Position numbers and translations under genes: made by a program. The notes beneath the pieces were generated by a model that saw only the letters and a list, made by a program, of their open reading frames with translations, had not been told where the DNA came from and did not search any database. This document shows positions 26,217-34,925 of a stretch of 64,000 bases of DNA, piece by piece (within the stretch, counting starts at the first letter, position 1; every line of letters starts with the position of its first letter). Origin of the DNA: an uncultured Pelagibacteraceae bacterium (GTDB lineage Bacteria > Pseudomonadota > Alphaproteobacteria > Pelagibacterales > Pelagibacteraceae); assembly GCA_902555945.1 (NCBI GenBank), contig CACDUS010000004.1:54782-118781 (forward strand), written 5' to 3'.

Positions 26217-27518
26217 ATGACTAAATTTATAAAAAAGATAAGTGCGCCACTTATTAGTTTAATTTTTTTATTAAACATGAGTAGTGCAGGTATGGCAGAG
26301 ACAACCGTTTCTGCTGAAGTTGGTTTTATTTTTAATACATTATTATTTCTAATTTGTGGTTTCTTAGTAATGTTTATGGCAGCTGGATTCGCAATGTTAG
26401 AATCAGGTATGGTTACATCAAAAAGTGTATCCGTTATTTGTGCAAAAAATATAGGTTTATTTTCAATTGCTGGAATAATGTTTTGGATGGTAGGTTATAA
26501 CTTAGCCTATGGAATTCCAGAAGGTGGCTATATAGGAAAATTTGTTCCATGGTCAGATGCAAGTGCAGTAGACACTGGTTATTCTGATGGATCAGATTGG
26601 TATTTCCAAATGGTATTCTGTGCAACAACAGTTTCGATTGTATCTGGTGCAATGGCAGAAAGAATAAAATTATGGCCATTCTTTTTATTTGCAGCAATTC
26701 TTTCAGGAATTATTTACCCAATCGTTATGGGTTGGCAGTGGGGTGGAGGCTGGTTAGCAGAATTAGGTTTTTCTGATTTTGCTGGATCAACTCTTGTACA
26801 CTCTACTGGAGGCGCAGCTGCTTTAGCTGGTGCAATAATTATAGGTCCTAGACTTGGGAGATTTACAAAGTCTGGTTCTCCAGCACCGCTTAAACCTTTT
26901 GCTGCTTCATCAATCCCATTAGTTACACTTGGGGTATTTGTTTTATGGTTAGGTTGGTTTGGTTTCAATGGTGGTTCACAACTAGCAATGGGAACTGCTG
27001 ATGATGCAATTGCAGTATCAACAATCTTTATTAATACATTTTTAGCTGGTGCTGGTGGTGTACTGGGTGCAGCTGTTATCACAAGATTACATTTTGGTAA
27101 AACAGATGTAATTCAAATGTTAAACGGATGTATTGGTGGATTAGTTGCAGTTACAGCTGAACCGTTAGCTCCATCACCTTTAGCGGCAATTTTAATTGGT
27201 GCTGTCGGTGGTTTAATTGTTGTTTATGGTACAAAACTATTATTCTCATTACAGATTGATGATGTAGTAGGTGCAGTACCTGCTCACTTATTTGCTGGTA
27301 TTTGGGGTACATTAATAGTGCCTGCAACAAATGCTGACGCATCTTTTAGTACACAATTAATTGGAGTTTTAGCAGTTAATGCGTTTGTTTTCATAGTAGC
27401 TTATATTGTGTTTAGTTTTATGAAAGCAACTGTAGGCTTAAGATTAAGTAAAGAAGGTGAATCTAAAGGTACAGACGTTACAGAAACAGGCGTTATTGCT
27501 TATGCGATACGTGACTAA
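26217..27518 (+). CDS. amt: Ammonium transporter
   Basis: A 433-residue Amt/Rh-family channel with a cleavable signal peptide (to about MAE, residue 28) and about 11 helices. The family segments FAMLESGMV, STGGAAALAGAI (with the pore His) and WLGWFGFNGGS are present. It imports ammonium, the main nitrogen source of SAR11. No glnK-type PII gene follows. The leader holds a hairpin over the ribosome-binding site, and a structured element follows the stop. Confidence 0.95.
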   Translation: MTKFIKKISAPLISLIFLLNMSSAGMAETTVSAEVGFIFNTLLFLICGFLVMFMAAGFAMLESGMVTSKSVSVICAKNIGLFSIAGIMFWMVGYNLAYGIPEGGYIGKFVPWSDASAVDTGYSDGSDWYFQMVFCATTVSIVSGAMAERIKLWPFFLFAAILSGIIYPIVMGWQWGGGWLAELGFSDFAGSTLVHSTGGAAALAGAIIIGPRLGRFTKSGSPAPLKPFAASSIPLVTLGVFVLWLGWFGFNGGSQLAMGTADDAIAVSTIFINTFLAGAGGVLGAAVITRLHFGKTDVIQMLNGCIGGLVAVTAEPLAPSPLAAILIGAVGGLIVVYGTKLLFSLQIDDVVGAVPAHLFAGIWGTLIVPATNADASFSTQLIGVLAVNAFVFIVAYIVFSFMKATVGLRLSKEGESKGTDVTETGVIAYAIRD

Positions 27519-27530
27519 TTGTTAACAATA

Positions 27531-27582
27531 AAGGGGTCCTTCGCTCTCTGTATCTCCGCGATTACTCATCGAAGGGTCCCTT
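27531..27582 (+). terminator. Structured element after amt
   Basis: AAGGGGTCCTTCG and CGAAGGGTCCCTT can pair over about 13 positions with a small interior mismatch around a 26-base loop. It is not followed by a T-run. The left arm and loop (TTCGCTCT...TCTCC) and the closing TCCCTTAA resemble the hairpin after the methyltransferase gene at 11237, which suggests a dispersed 3'-end element. Confidence 0.5.
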
Positions 27583-27611
27583 AAAATTATTTCTCTACGT
27601 TAGTTAAAACA

Positions 27612-27642
27612 AAAAAAGCCCTCTCCCTCAGGGGGCTTTTTT
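27612..27642. terminator. Bidirectional intrinsic terminator
   Basis: AAAAAAGCCCTC pairs with GGGGGCTTTTTT (one G-T) around a 7-base loop. A-run and T-run on both sides let it end both the amt transcript and the convergent glycosyltransferase transcript, whose stop codon overlaps it. Confidence 0.9.
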
Positions 27643-28609
27643 ATTTATTCTCATCCCAAATTTTTTTGTAATCAATAAATGGTGAAAGACCATAGCTTGA
27701 ATTTATATTAGTTAAATGAAGAGATAAACTCTTGAGTGGGGATATACATATTTCGTTTTTATATATTTCATTGATATATCTTTCAAAAGGATCGTTACGA
27801 TCAAGACATGTTTTTCGGAAATTCTCCCAATATTTATTTAATAAATCTTTGCTAGTCAAAAATGTGCAAAGAGTTTTATCAACCGTTCGCCAATGTCTTT
27901 TATTTCCAATGAGAATGTTGGTTTTTTCATTATTCATATAAAGATATGGGTAATCAGATGGGCACATGAAAATATCTTTTTTTAATTGAGAAGTTATTCT
28001 TTCATAAGAGGCTATCATCTCTTCTAGCATTGGCTCAAAATGTAAATAATCGTCTTCTACAAAAAATATTAAATCTTCACTTTGATCTTTTGCTATTTCA
28101 AAACTACTCATTAAACTGGCTAAATTAGAAAAAGTTTCTTTTGATTTTTGTTCTTTTATAACAGTTTTGTAATTATCATGATTAAGTGAAACTATTTCTA
28201 TATTTTTATTTTCAATTAATTCTTTTATTCTAGCCAGGTTTTCATCTTTAGAATTATCATCAATTATTAAACTTTTTATTTTAATTTTAGGATATTTAGT
28301 TTGACAAAAATTTATTGAATTAATTAAAGATTTAATTGAACGATATGAATATTCTATTTTAGGTTGCTCAAATAATCTTTTTTTATTTTGATCCCAAATT
28401 TCTACCTCTGTATTCATTCTAATTACAATTAAGATTGATTTTACTTTTCTTGAAATTTTAACTTCCCCTAAGGGTAAAATTATTGATTTTTCATTAATTG
28501 TTGAAAGGTCTTCATTCAATTCTCGATCTAGTGTTGGTGAAGAAAATTGATTTTGATCAACTATTTCAAAACCTAATAATTTTGCTAATCTAATGAAAAG
28601 TTTTTTCAT
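27641..28609 (-). CDS. Glycosyltransferase family 2-like protein
   Basis: A 322-residue protein with a GT-A type core. SLIIDDNSKDE (about residue 115) and LIFFVEDDYLHFEP (about residue 182) look like the nucleotide-sugar and metal-binding (DxD-like) motifs of GT2 enzymes. The first 80 residues are atypical. The sugar donor and acceptor are unknown; cell-surface polysaccharide is likely. It stands alone, convergent with amt. Confidence 0.7.
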   Translation of the reverse strand: MKKLFIRLAKLLGFEIVDQNQFSSPTLDRELNEDLSTINEKSIILPLGEVKISRKVKSILIVIRMNTEVEIWDQNKKRLFEQPKIEYSYRSIKSLINSINFCQTKYPKIKIKSLIIDDNSKDENLARIKELIENKNIEIVSLNHDNYKTVIKEQKSKETFSNLASLMSSFEIAKDQSEDLIFFVEDDYLHFEPMLEEMIASYERITSQLKKDIFMCPSDYPYLYMNNEKTNILIGNKRHWRTVDKTLCTFLTSKDLLNKYWENFRKTCLDRNDPFERYINEIYKNEICISPLKSLSLHLTNINSSYGLSPFIDYKKIWDENK

Positions 28610-28646
28610 ATAATTTTTAATTTATGATATAGATATTTACAATATA

Positions 28647-29030
28647 ATGGCAATTAAATCATCTCAAACTCTAGTATCGGAAGCACTAAATGAAATTAAA
28701 ACTATATCAACTGATGACGCTTACAAAATGTTCAGTGATAATCAGTGTAATTTAATTGATATTAGAGATATTAGAGAACTACAAAAAGAAGGACAAGTTG
28801 AGGGAGCAAACCACATACCAAGAGGAATGTTGGAGTTTTGGTTAGATCCTGAAAGTGTTTATTTTAAAGAAGGTAAACTTGATTTAGATAAGGAAATGGT
28901 TTTATTTTGTGCTGGTGGTTTAAGATCAGCTTTAGCTGCTAAATCATTAAAAGATATGGGGTTTAAAAAAGTTTCTCACATAGATGGTGGTTTTGGTGCT
29001 ATCAAACTAAGTAAATTCAAAATTCTCTAA
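28647..29030 (+). CDS. Rhodanese-like sulfurtransferase
   Basis: A 127-residue single rhodanese domain with the active-site loop FCAGGLRSALAA and catalytic Cys near residue 90. It moves sulfane sulfur between thiols. It starts 37 bases from the divergent glycosyltransferase. Its stop overlaps the end of the convergent DsbA-family gene by 4 bases. Confidence 0.87.
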   Translation: MAIKSSQTLVSEALNEIKTISTDDAYKMFSDNQCNLIDIRDIRELQKEGQVEGANHIPRGMLEFWLDPESVYFKEGKLDLDKEMVLFCAGGLRSALAAKSLKDMGFKKVSHIDGGFGAIKLSKFKIL

Positions 29031-29611
29031 GAGTTATACTCATCTAAAGCATAATCCAATCGATCTTGACCCCAAAAAATTTTATTATTTACTACAAATG
29101 TTGGTGCGCCGAATATATCTTTTTCAAAAGCATCATTTGTTAATTTTTTTAATTCATCTTTAATCTTTTGATTTTCAATATCTTTAAAAAAATTTTTTTT
29201 ATCAATTGAGCATTCATTCAATATATTTTCTATATTTACACTATTTGATAAATCAATATTTTTTTTCCAATAAGAATCAAAACATAAATCAAAAAATTTT
29301 TCTTTTAACTCATTATTTATGCTCAAATACCCTCTCATTATCTGTAAAGAATTCACTGGAAATTTATCGTTCCACTTAAATTCAATATTATTTTTTTTTG
29401 CAACTAATTCACAATCATTTTTCATATTTTTCATTTTATGTTTGTTGAATGCTGGAGCAGTAATACCACCAAGTTTATGAAGCCCACCTAAAAGAATTGG
29501 TTTAAAGATAATATTAATTTTATTTTTGTAATCTAAAAATTTTAATTTTTCATACGCTAGATAAGAATATGGACTAATAAAATCAAAATAGAATTCGACT
29601 GATTTAGTCAT
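29027..29611 (-). CDS. 2-hydroxychromene-2-carboxylate isomerase-like DsbA-family protein
   Basis: A 194-residue GST-kappa/DsbA-fold protein. The opening VEFYFDFISPYSYLAYEKL has Ser where DsbA has the CxxC motif, and the C-terminal GAPTFVVNNKIFWGQDRLD matches the HCCA isomerase family. These enzymes use glutathione to isomerise aromatic breakdown products, but many members have unknown substrates. It overlaps the ABA4-like gene by 8 bases. Confidence 0.82.
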   Translation of the reverse strand: MTKSVEFYFDFISPYSYLAYEKLKFLDYKNKINIIFKPILLGGLHKLGGITAPAFNKHKMKNMKNDCELVAKKNNIEFKWNDKFPVNSLQIMRGYLSINNELKEKFFDLCFDSYWKKNIDLSNSVNIENILNECSIDKKNFFKDIENQKIKDELKKLTNDAFEKDIFGAPTFVVNNKIFWGQDRLDYALDEYNS

Positions 29612-30077
29612 ATAAGTTTATGTTTTTGGCATAAAAAATTCTGATCAGCCAATAAAAAAACAAACCAATTGGACCAATCAAGTAGGTAATAACAAGTGGT
29701 ATTATCACTAAAATTTTATTTATTGAGAGTTTTTGTGAGTCTCTGACTATCCAACCTCCAGTGAATAAATTGATTGATATAAAGTGTATCCAAAACATCA
29801 TGAGATATGATTTATCTGTAAAAAGATCAGATAAATGATCAATACTTAAATAAAGACTGAAGTTATTATCAAAATCATATGAGTTTAAATAAGATTTATA
29901 TAAAATAAAAATGTAGGCACCGCTTAAAATTAAAATTGGAAATATTGATGTTACAAAATATCTTGAAAGATTTGAATTTGGAAAAAAAATTAGTATTAAC
30001 CAAAATGGTAAAACACCTAAATTCACCCAATAGTAGAGCATTTCTATTGTGAAATAATTATAAATTTCTTCGATCAT
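29604..30077 (-). CDS. ABA4-like membrane protein (DUF4281)
   Basis: A 157-residue, four-helix membrane protein resembling the DUF4281/ABA4 family. The conserved stretch WIHFISINLFTGGWIVRDSQ (about residues 95-114) and the helix GPIGLFFYWLIRI are present. In plants ABA4 is needed for neoxanthin formation; bacterial members have unknown function. SAR11 makes carotenoids for proteorhodopsin, so a carotenoid link is possible but unproven. Confidence 0.7.
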   Translation of the reverse strand: MIEEIYNYFTIEMLYYWVNLGVLPFWLILIFFPNSNLSRYFVTSIFPILILSGAYIFILYKSYLNSYDFDNNFSLYLSIDHLSDLFTDKSYLMMFWIHFISINLFTGGWIVRDSQKLSINKILVIIPLVITYLIGPIGLFFYWLIRIFYAKNINLYD

Positions 30078-30105
30078 TTAAAAATGTATTATATTAAATC
30101 TAGTC

Positions 30106-30669
30106 ATGATTCCTATAAGAAATAAAAAAAAAACTTTGGAGGTAACAGTTGAGGAAATGAGAAATTTTGCATTTACTTACGTAGAAAAATATGCGCCTTC
30201 AAAACAACAGCTTAAAACTTACTTATTAAAAAAATATCTTAAAGCATCGGTTCCTAATGTTAAAAAACAAGATATTACCAATTTAATTGATATCGTTCTG
30301 TCAGATTTAGAAAAAAATAGATTTATTAATGATAAATTTTACTCTGAAAGTAAGGCCAAAAGTATGATTCAAAGAGGTAGTTCAATAAATAAAATTCGAA
30401 GCTATTTAATTGGTAAAGGAATAAATGATAAATTTATAACTGATACTGTAAACAATATTCGAGATCAAAATTCTGACCAAGACTTTTTTTCTGCTATAAA
30501 AATTTGTAAAAAAAAAAGGATTGGTCCAGCTCGAACTGAAGATAATAGACCTTTATTTTATAAAAAGGATATTTCTTTATTAGCAAGAAATGGATTTGAT
30601 TTTGAAACTTCAAAAAAAGTTATGGATATCAAAAAAGATGATTTTCTTAAAATTGTCAAGTTACTTTGA
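30106..30669 (+). CDS. recX: RecX-family recombination regulator
   Basis: A 187-residue protein with three-helix RecX repeats: SKQQLKTYLLKKYL, NDKFYSESKAKSMIQRGSSINKIRSYLIGKGI and the C-terminal RNGFDFETSKKVM. RecX binds RecA filaments and limits recombination. RecA is not adjacent here. The 3' end overlaps the convergent small membrane protein by 9 bases. Confidence 0.8.
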   Translation: MIPIRNKKKTLEVTVEEMRNFAFTYVEKYAPSKQQLKTYLLKKYLKASVPNVKKQDITNLIDIVLSDLEKNRFINDKFYSESKAKSMIQRGSSINKIRSYLIGKGINDKFITDTVNNIRDQNSDQDFFSAIKICKKKRIGPARTEDNRPLFYKKDISLLARNGFDFETSKKVMDIKKDDFLKIVKLL

Positions 30670-30804
30670 TTTTTTATCCTTTTCTTTTTCTACTAAATAA
30701 TTAATTTTATTTCTTATATAATTTTTAACCATTACAAATACAATTAATCCAAAAATAGAGACTGAAACAATAATTATTAATATAATTCTTAATTGTTCAT
30801 CCAT
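30661..30804 (-). CDS. 47-residue single-helix membrane protein
   Basis: Below the track limit. The start overlaps the cysQ stop on the same strand (TAATG). The peptide has one hydrophobic helix (IILIIIVSVSIFGLIVFVMV) and a Lys-rich tail. The overlap and composition make a real gene likely. Function unknown. Confidence 0.6.
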   Translation of the reverse strand: MDEQLRIILIIIVSVSIFGLIVFVMVKNYIRNKINYLVEKEKDKKSK

Positions 30805-31577
30805 TATAAAATACTCTTACTTTTTAAAATTAAACTTGGATTTTTAAAATCTTTCTTACCATAAAAAATCTCATTGCCTTCAAAATCAGTCACATTTCCT
30901 CCTGAATGTTTTAGTATTGCATGCCCTGCAGCTATATCCCATTCATACGCTCTTGGCTCAGCTACATATCCGTCAAATTCTCCAGAAGCAATTACACAAA
31001 ATTTCAATGAACTTTTCATTCTTACGTACTCTTTAACATCTAATTCTTTATGGATTTTTTGGATTTCAGGTTTGATATTATTTGAATATGAAACAAATTT
31101 AATCTTATTCTTATCGAAATTATTTGATCTATATAATTCAATTGGCTTTCCATCAATTAACTCAAATGCAAAAGTATTTCCATAGGAATAAAACATTCTT
31201 TTTTTTGCTGGAGCATAAATTAAACCAGCAGCAGGCTTTTTATTTATTATAAGCCCAGCATTAATCGTAAATTCATCAAGATTATTTATGTAATCGTAGG
31301 TACCATCAATTGGGTCAATTAACCAAAAATTATTTAAATCTTTAATTGATTTATTTTCTGATGTTTCTTCAGATACAATTGGAATAAGAGGTGTTAATTC
31401 CTTAATTTTTTTTGAAAGAATTTTGTTAACTTCTATATCACCATTGCTTACAGGTGTATTGTCAGATTTAATTTCTTTTGTAAGACCACGATTTCTTAAG
31501 TCTAATGAAACTTTTCCAGCGTGCAAAAAAGTATCAATCAAATTTTCAACAATTGTTTGAATATCAATTTTGGTCAT
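30804..31577 (-). CDS. cysQ: 3'(2'),5'-bisphosphate nucleotidase / inositol monophosphatase family
   Basis: A 257-residue member of the IMPase superfamily. The metal motif DPIDGTYDYI (near residue 87) and the second motif EWDIAAGHAIL (near residue 210) are present. It probably removes 3'-phosphoadenosine 5'-phosphate produced in sulfur metabolism, as CysQ does; an inositol phosphatase is the alternative. It is the middle gene of a tight DUF3553-cysQ-small membrane protein set. Confidence 0.85.
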   Translation of the reverse strand: MTKIDIQTIVENLIDTFLHAGKVSLDLRNRGLTKEIKSDNTPVSNGDIEVNKILSKKIKELTPLIPIVSEETSENKSIKDLNNFWLIDPIDGTYDYINNLDEFTINAGLIINKKPAAGLIYAPAKKRMFYSYGNTFAFELIDGKPIELYRSNNFDKNKIKFVSYSNNIKPEIQKIHKELDVKEYVRMKSSLKFCVIASGEFDGYVAEPRAYEWDIAAGHAILKHSGGNVTDFEGNEIFYGKKDFKNPSLILKSKSIL

Positions 31578-31740
31578 TTATTTTTTTAAGTTCAATATTT
31601 TCTGCATTAATTACTTTTTTTCCTACATTTTCAAAATTCACTGTAATCTTTTGTTTAATTATGGATTGAACTTGTCCTATTCCCCAATCTTTTTTGTCTG
31701 GATTATAAACTTTGTCACCTGGTTCAAAATCAAAAATCAT
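31564..31740 (-). CDS. DUF3553-domain small protein
   Basis: Below the track limit. The 58-residue frame starts at 31740 and overlaps cysQ by 14 bases. It reads [20 protein letters not shown] followed by [15 protein letters not shown], which matches the DUF3553 family, an SH3-like domain also found at the end of UvrD-type helicases. Function as a stand-alone protein is unknown. Confidence 0.8.
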   Translation of the reverse strand: MIFDFEPGDKVYNPDKKDWGIGQVQSIIKQKITVNFENVGKKVINAENIELKKINDQN

Positions 31741-31781
31741 TTAACTTAACTTATATTAGAAATAAGTATAAATACCATCAA

Positions 31782-32900
31782 ATGAATAAGGAATTAAATT
31801 CTATTGGACTAAACAAAAAGCCTTCAGATACAACTGTTGTTGTAGCAATGTCAGGAGGTGTTGACTCATCGACAGTTGCTGGAATGATGAAAAAAGAAGG
31901 TTATAAAGTGATAGGTGTTACTTTGAAGCTTTATGATGATGGGAAAGAGGTTGCTGCTTCAAAACAATGTTGCTCTGGTCAAGATATAATGGATGCAAAA
32001 CGTGTAGCTCAAAAATTAGATATTGATCATAAAATTTTATATTACCAAAATAAATTTAAACAAGGAGTTATCGATAATTTTGTTGAAAGTTATTTAAAAG
32101 GAGAGACACCAATTCCTTGTGTGCAATGTAATCAAACTGTTAAGTTTAAAGATTTATTTGAAGTTTCCAAAGATTTAAAAGCTGATGCAATGATAACAGG
32201 TCATTATGTTAAAAGTATCACATCAGGTAATCAAACTAGCATGTATAGAGCTGTTGATGAAAATAGAGATCAAAGTTATTTCTTATTTAACACAACTAAA
32301 GATCAACTGAATTATTTAAGGTTTCCTCTTGGAGGAATGTTAAAAAATGAAACTAGAGAAATTGCAAAAAATTTAGATTTAAATGTTGCGGATAAACCAG
32401 ATAGCCAAGATATTTGTTTTGTACCAAATGGTGATTATGCGTCTGTAATTCGAAAGTTTAAACCAGAGTCTTTACAAAAAGGAAATATAAAGAATCTAGA
32501 TGGAAAAGTAATTGGTGTTCATGATGGAATAATCAATTTTACAATTGGTCAGCGAAAAGGAATTAAAGTTTCAGACAATGAACCTCTGTATGTTCTTAAA
32601 ATTAATTCTAAAAAAAATGAAATAATTGTAGGACCTAGAGAAAAATTAGGAAAAAAGTCTATTTCATTAGTTGATTTAAATTTACTCGTAGACAAGTCAG
32701 TTTTTGATAATGAGATTTATGTAAAAGTAAGATCAACTGGAAAACTTTTGAGTGCTAAAATTGATTTACAAGATTCTAAAAGTGCTAATGTAAATTTAAA
32801 AGTCTCGGAGGATGGTATTTCGCCTGGACAGGCTTGTGTTTTTTATAAAAAAGATGATTTAGGTTATAAGGTTTTGGGTGGTGGTTGGATTAAGAATTAG
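31782..32900 (+). CDS. mnmA: tRNA-specific 2-thiouridylase MnmA
   Basis: A 372-residue enzyme that adds sulfur to U34 of Lys, Glu and Gln tRNAs. The ATP PP-loop is [13 protein letters not shown] near residue 23, the first catalytic Cys lies in IPCVQCNQ near residue 109, and the second in [13 protein letters not shown] near residue 205. The C-terminal beta-barrel is complete. It ends overlapping a convergent membrane protein gene by 11 bases. Confidence 0.95.
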   Translation: MNKELNSIGLNKKPSDTTVVVAMSGGVDSSTVAGMMKKEGYKVIGVTLKLYDDGKEVAASKQCCSGQDIMDAKRVAQKLDIDHKILYYQNKFKQGVIDNFVESYLKGETPIPCVQCNQTVKFKDLFEVSKDLKADAMITGHYVKSITSGNQTSMYRAVDENRDQSYFLFNTTKDQLNYLRFPLGGMLKNETREIAKNLDLNVADKPDSQDICFVPNGDYASVIRKFKPESLQKGNIKNLDGKVIGVHDGIINFTIGQRKGIKVSDNEPLYVLKINSKKNEIIVGPREKLGKKSISLVDLNLLVDKSVFDNEIYVKVRSTGKLLSAKIDLQDSKSANVNLKVSEDGISPGQACVFYKKDDLGYKVLGGGWIKN

Positions 32901-33579
32901 TTTTTTTCCACATTAAATGAGTTAATAAATAAAAAAAGATTACTCCTAAAAATACATTCCATTCTAAAGCATGTTTTAAAAATTTGAAATTATCAAATGG
33001 AAGAAAAGGTAATGCAATTATTGAAACTATAATTAGAGCAGTTATCAAAATTCTTTTAATTTTTAGATATGTAATATTTATAAACTCTTTTAAATTATTT
33101 TTGATTTCATAAAAAAATTTAATCAAATATGCTTGTGCTATTAATTCAAAAATAATGAATGATAACATCACAACTCTTCTAAATAATTTGTAAATATCAT
33201 ACTCAAACTTAACTCCTAAAAATAAAGCATGAACTGATAATAGAACAGCAGAACCAACACCAAAAAAAACTATTTTTTTTGTATTTTTGTAATCTTTGTG
33301 GAAATAATTTATGATATTTTTTGTATTTAACCAATAACGAATTAAAAGATAAGAGGTAATAAACATGGCAGGTTTGAATAGTAAATACATTGGAAAATTT
33401 CTGACAGTCCTACTAATAGAAACACCTCCATCTAAATATGGAAAAGTAGGATCAATAGGAACACCAGGAACTAATATTTGGTGAAAGTTAGTGATTATTA
33501 AGAGACAAATGTTTACAGATAAAAAAGGGATTATGAAGATCCAAACAGAAATAGACCGTACTTTTTGTATGCTGGTCAT
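32890..33579 (-). CDS. Six-helix membrane protein, Frag1/DRAM/Sfk1-like
   Basis: A 229-residue membrane protein with about six helices. The first loop ([20 protein letters not shown]) resembles the conserved N-terminal loop of the Frag1/DRAM/Sfk1 (PGAP2-like) family. Bacterial members have no known role. I give the family tentatively. Confidence 0.5.
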   Translation of the reverse strand: MTSIQKVRSISVWIFIIPFLSVNICLLIITNFHQILVPGVPIDPTFPYLDGGVSISRTVRNFPMYLLFKPAMFITSYLLIRYWLNTKNIINYFHKDYKNTKKIVFFGVGSAVLLSVHALFLGVKFEYDIYKLFRRVVMLSFIIFELIAQAYLIKFFYEIKNNLKEFINITYLKIKRILITALIIVSIIALPFLPFDNFKFLKHALEWNVFLGVIFFYLLTHLMWKKTNS

Positions 33580-33590
33580 ATAAGTAGAGT

Positions 33591-33674
33591 TTATTTCTTC
33601 TTATTTTTCTTTCTTGCTCTTCTTTTTTTAGAGCCCATTTTCCTTCGGCCTCTATGTTTTTTTGGATAACCCAT
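33591..33674 (-). CDS. 27-residue extremely basic peptide
   Basis: Below the track limit. MGYPKKHRGRRKMGSKKRRA and six further residues contain more than half Lys/Arg and end just after the neighbouring membrane gene's start on the same strand. The composition is that of tiny ribosomal proteins such as Thx or L36-like peptides, though the sequence is not one I recognise. An ATG with AAAGGAAAT-like purines upstream supports translation. Confidence 0.5.
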   Translation of the reverse strand: MGYPKKHRGRRKMGSKKRRARKKNKKK

Positions 33675-33749
33675 TATTTCCTTTAGTTATAATTTAATTG
33701 AAATTATGGTCTGGATATAGCATTGTCTTTTGAAGTTATCAATTTTTTT

Positions 33750-34925
33750 ATGAGTAAATCCTTTAAGACTTTTTTAAAGCATACAGCTAAAGATTTTCAT
33801 AATCAGTCTGTGAATCCACCAGTGGTTAGAGCTTCCACAATTATATTTAAATCAATGCAACATATTAGGAAGACACAAGCTAAAGCACAAAAAAATCCAA
33901 CCGGTGGTCATTATGATTACGGAAGACAAGGAACATCAACAACACATATTCTTCAAAAAATTCTTACCAAACTAGAAGAAAGTTATCATGTATTTACAAC
34001 TCCGACAGGTTTTGGCTCTGTTTTTCTAGCTATATTTAGTGTGGTAAGACCTGGAGATGAAATAATAGCTGCTGATCCTGTTTATAGCCCGACAAGATTA
34101 TTGACAGAGGATTATCTTAATGAATTTGGAATCAAAACTATTTTTTATAATCCCAGTGATCTTAAAACTTTAGAAAAAAGTATTTCAAAAAAAACAAAAC
34201 TTATTTTTGTTGAAAATCCAGGAAGTAATACCTTTGATTTCCAAGATCTTGGAAAAATAATTTCAATTGCAAAAAAAAACAAAATTTATACAGCTATTGA
34301 TAATACCTGGGGAACGCCATATTACCTAAAACCTATAAAACTTGGTTTTGATATGGCAATTGTCTCTGCAACAAAATATTATTCTGGACATTCTGATGTT
34401 ATGGGTGGAAGTTTAGCGGTAAATAAAAAAATTTTTCCAAAAGTGAAAGCTGCAGAGAGAATTACAGGATTGAGATTAGGTCCTGATGATGCCTATTTAA
34501 TAACAAGGGGATTGAGAACTTTAGATGTTAGATTAGATAGACATAGAGAAAATGCAAAAAAAGTTGCATCTTTTTTATCAAAAAATAAGAAGTTTAAATT
34601 ACTTTACCCATATAAAAAAGATTCACACAATTTTAGAATGTGGAAAAAATATTATTCAGGTGCCTCAGGATTGATGGGATTAAAAATAAAAGCAAAAAAT
34701 ATTAATTCAGTCAGAAAATTTGTAAACTCACTTAAACTTTTTGGCTATGGATACAGTTGGGGTGGGTTTGAAAGTTTAGCTTTACATCAAGAGTTTAGAG
34801 AAACAGGAAAAAGAAAATACATGAGTTTAGCTAAAGACGAACATCTTGTTAGATTACATATTGGTCTTGAGGATCCTAATGACTTAATTGCAGATATTAA
34901 GCAAGCATTAAGACATTTAAAATGA
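33750..34925 (+). CDS. metC: Cystathionine beta-lyase
   Basis: A 391-residue PLP enzyme of the Cys/Met metabolism family, from the ATG at 33750; the track's TTG at 33723 adds nine unlikely residues. The PLP lysine lies in VSATKYYSGHSD. NFRMWKKYYSGASGLMG and the C-terminal HIGLEDPNDLIADI agree with the proteobacterial MetC group, which splits cystathionine to homocysteine. The stop overlaps the MFS start (ATGA). Confidence 0.88.
   Translation: MSKSFKTFLKHTAKDFHNQSVNPPVVRASTIIFKSMQHIRKTQAKAQKNPTGGHYDYGRQGTSTTHILQKILTKLEESYHVFTTPTGFGSVFLAIFSVVRPGDEIIAADPVYSPTRLLTEDYLNEFGIKTIFYNPSDLKTLEKSISKKTKLIFVENPGSNTFDFQDLGKIISIAKKNKIYTAIDNTWGTPYYLKPIKLGFDMAIVSATKYYSGHSDVMGGSLAVNKKIFPKVKAAERITGLRLGPDDAYLITRGLRTLDVRLDRHRENAKKVASFLSKNKKFKLLYPYKKDSHNFRMWKKYYSGASGLMGLKIKAKNINSVRKFVNSLKLFGYGYSWGGFESLALHQEFRETGKRKYMSLAKDEHLVRLHIGLEDPNDLIADIKQALRHLK

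Noticed and set aside
26434-27342. Three minus-strand ORFs in the amt gene
   Set aside because: They are antisense shadows of a complete ammonium transporter and match no family.
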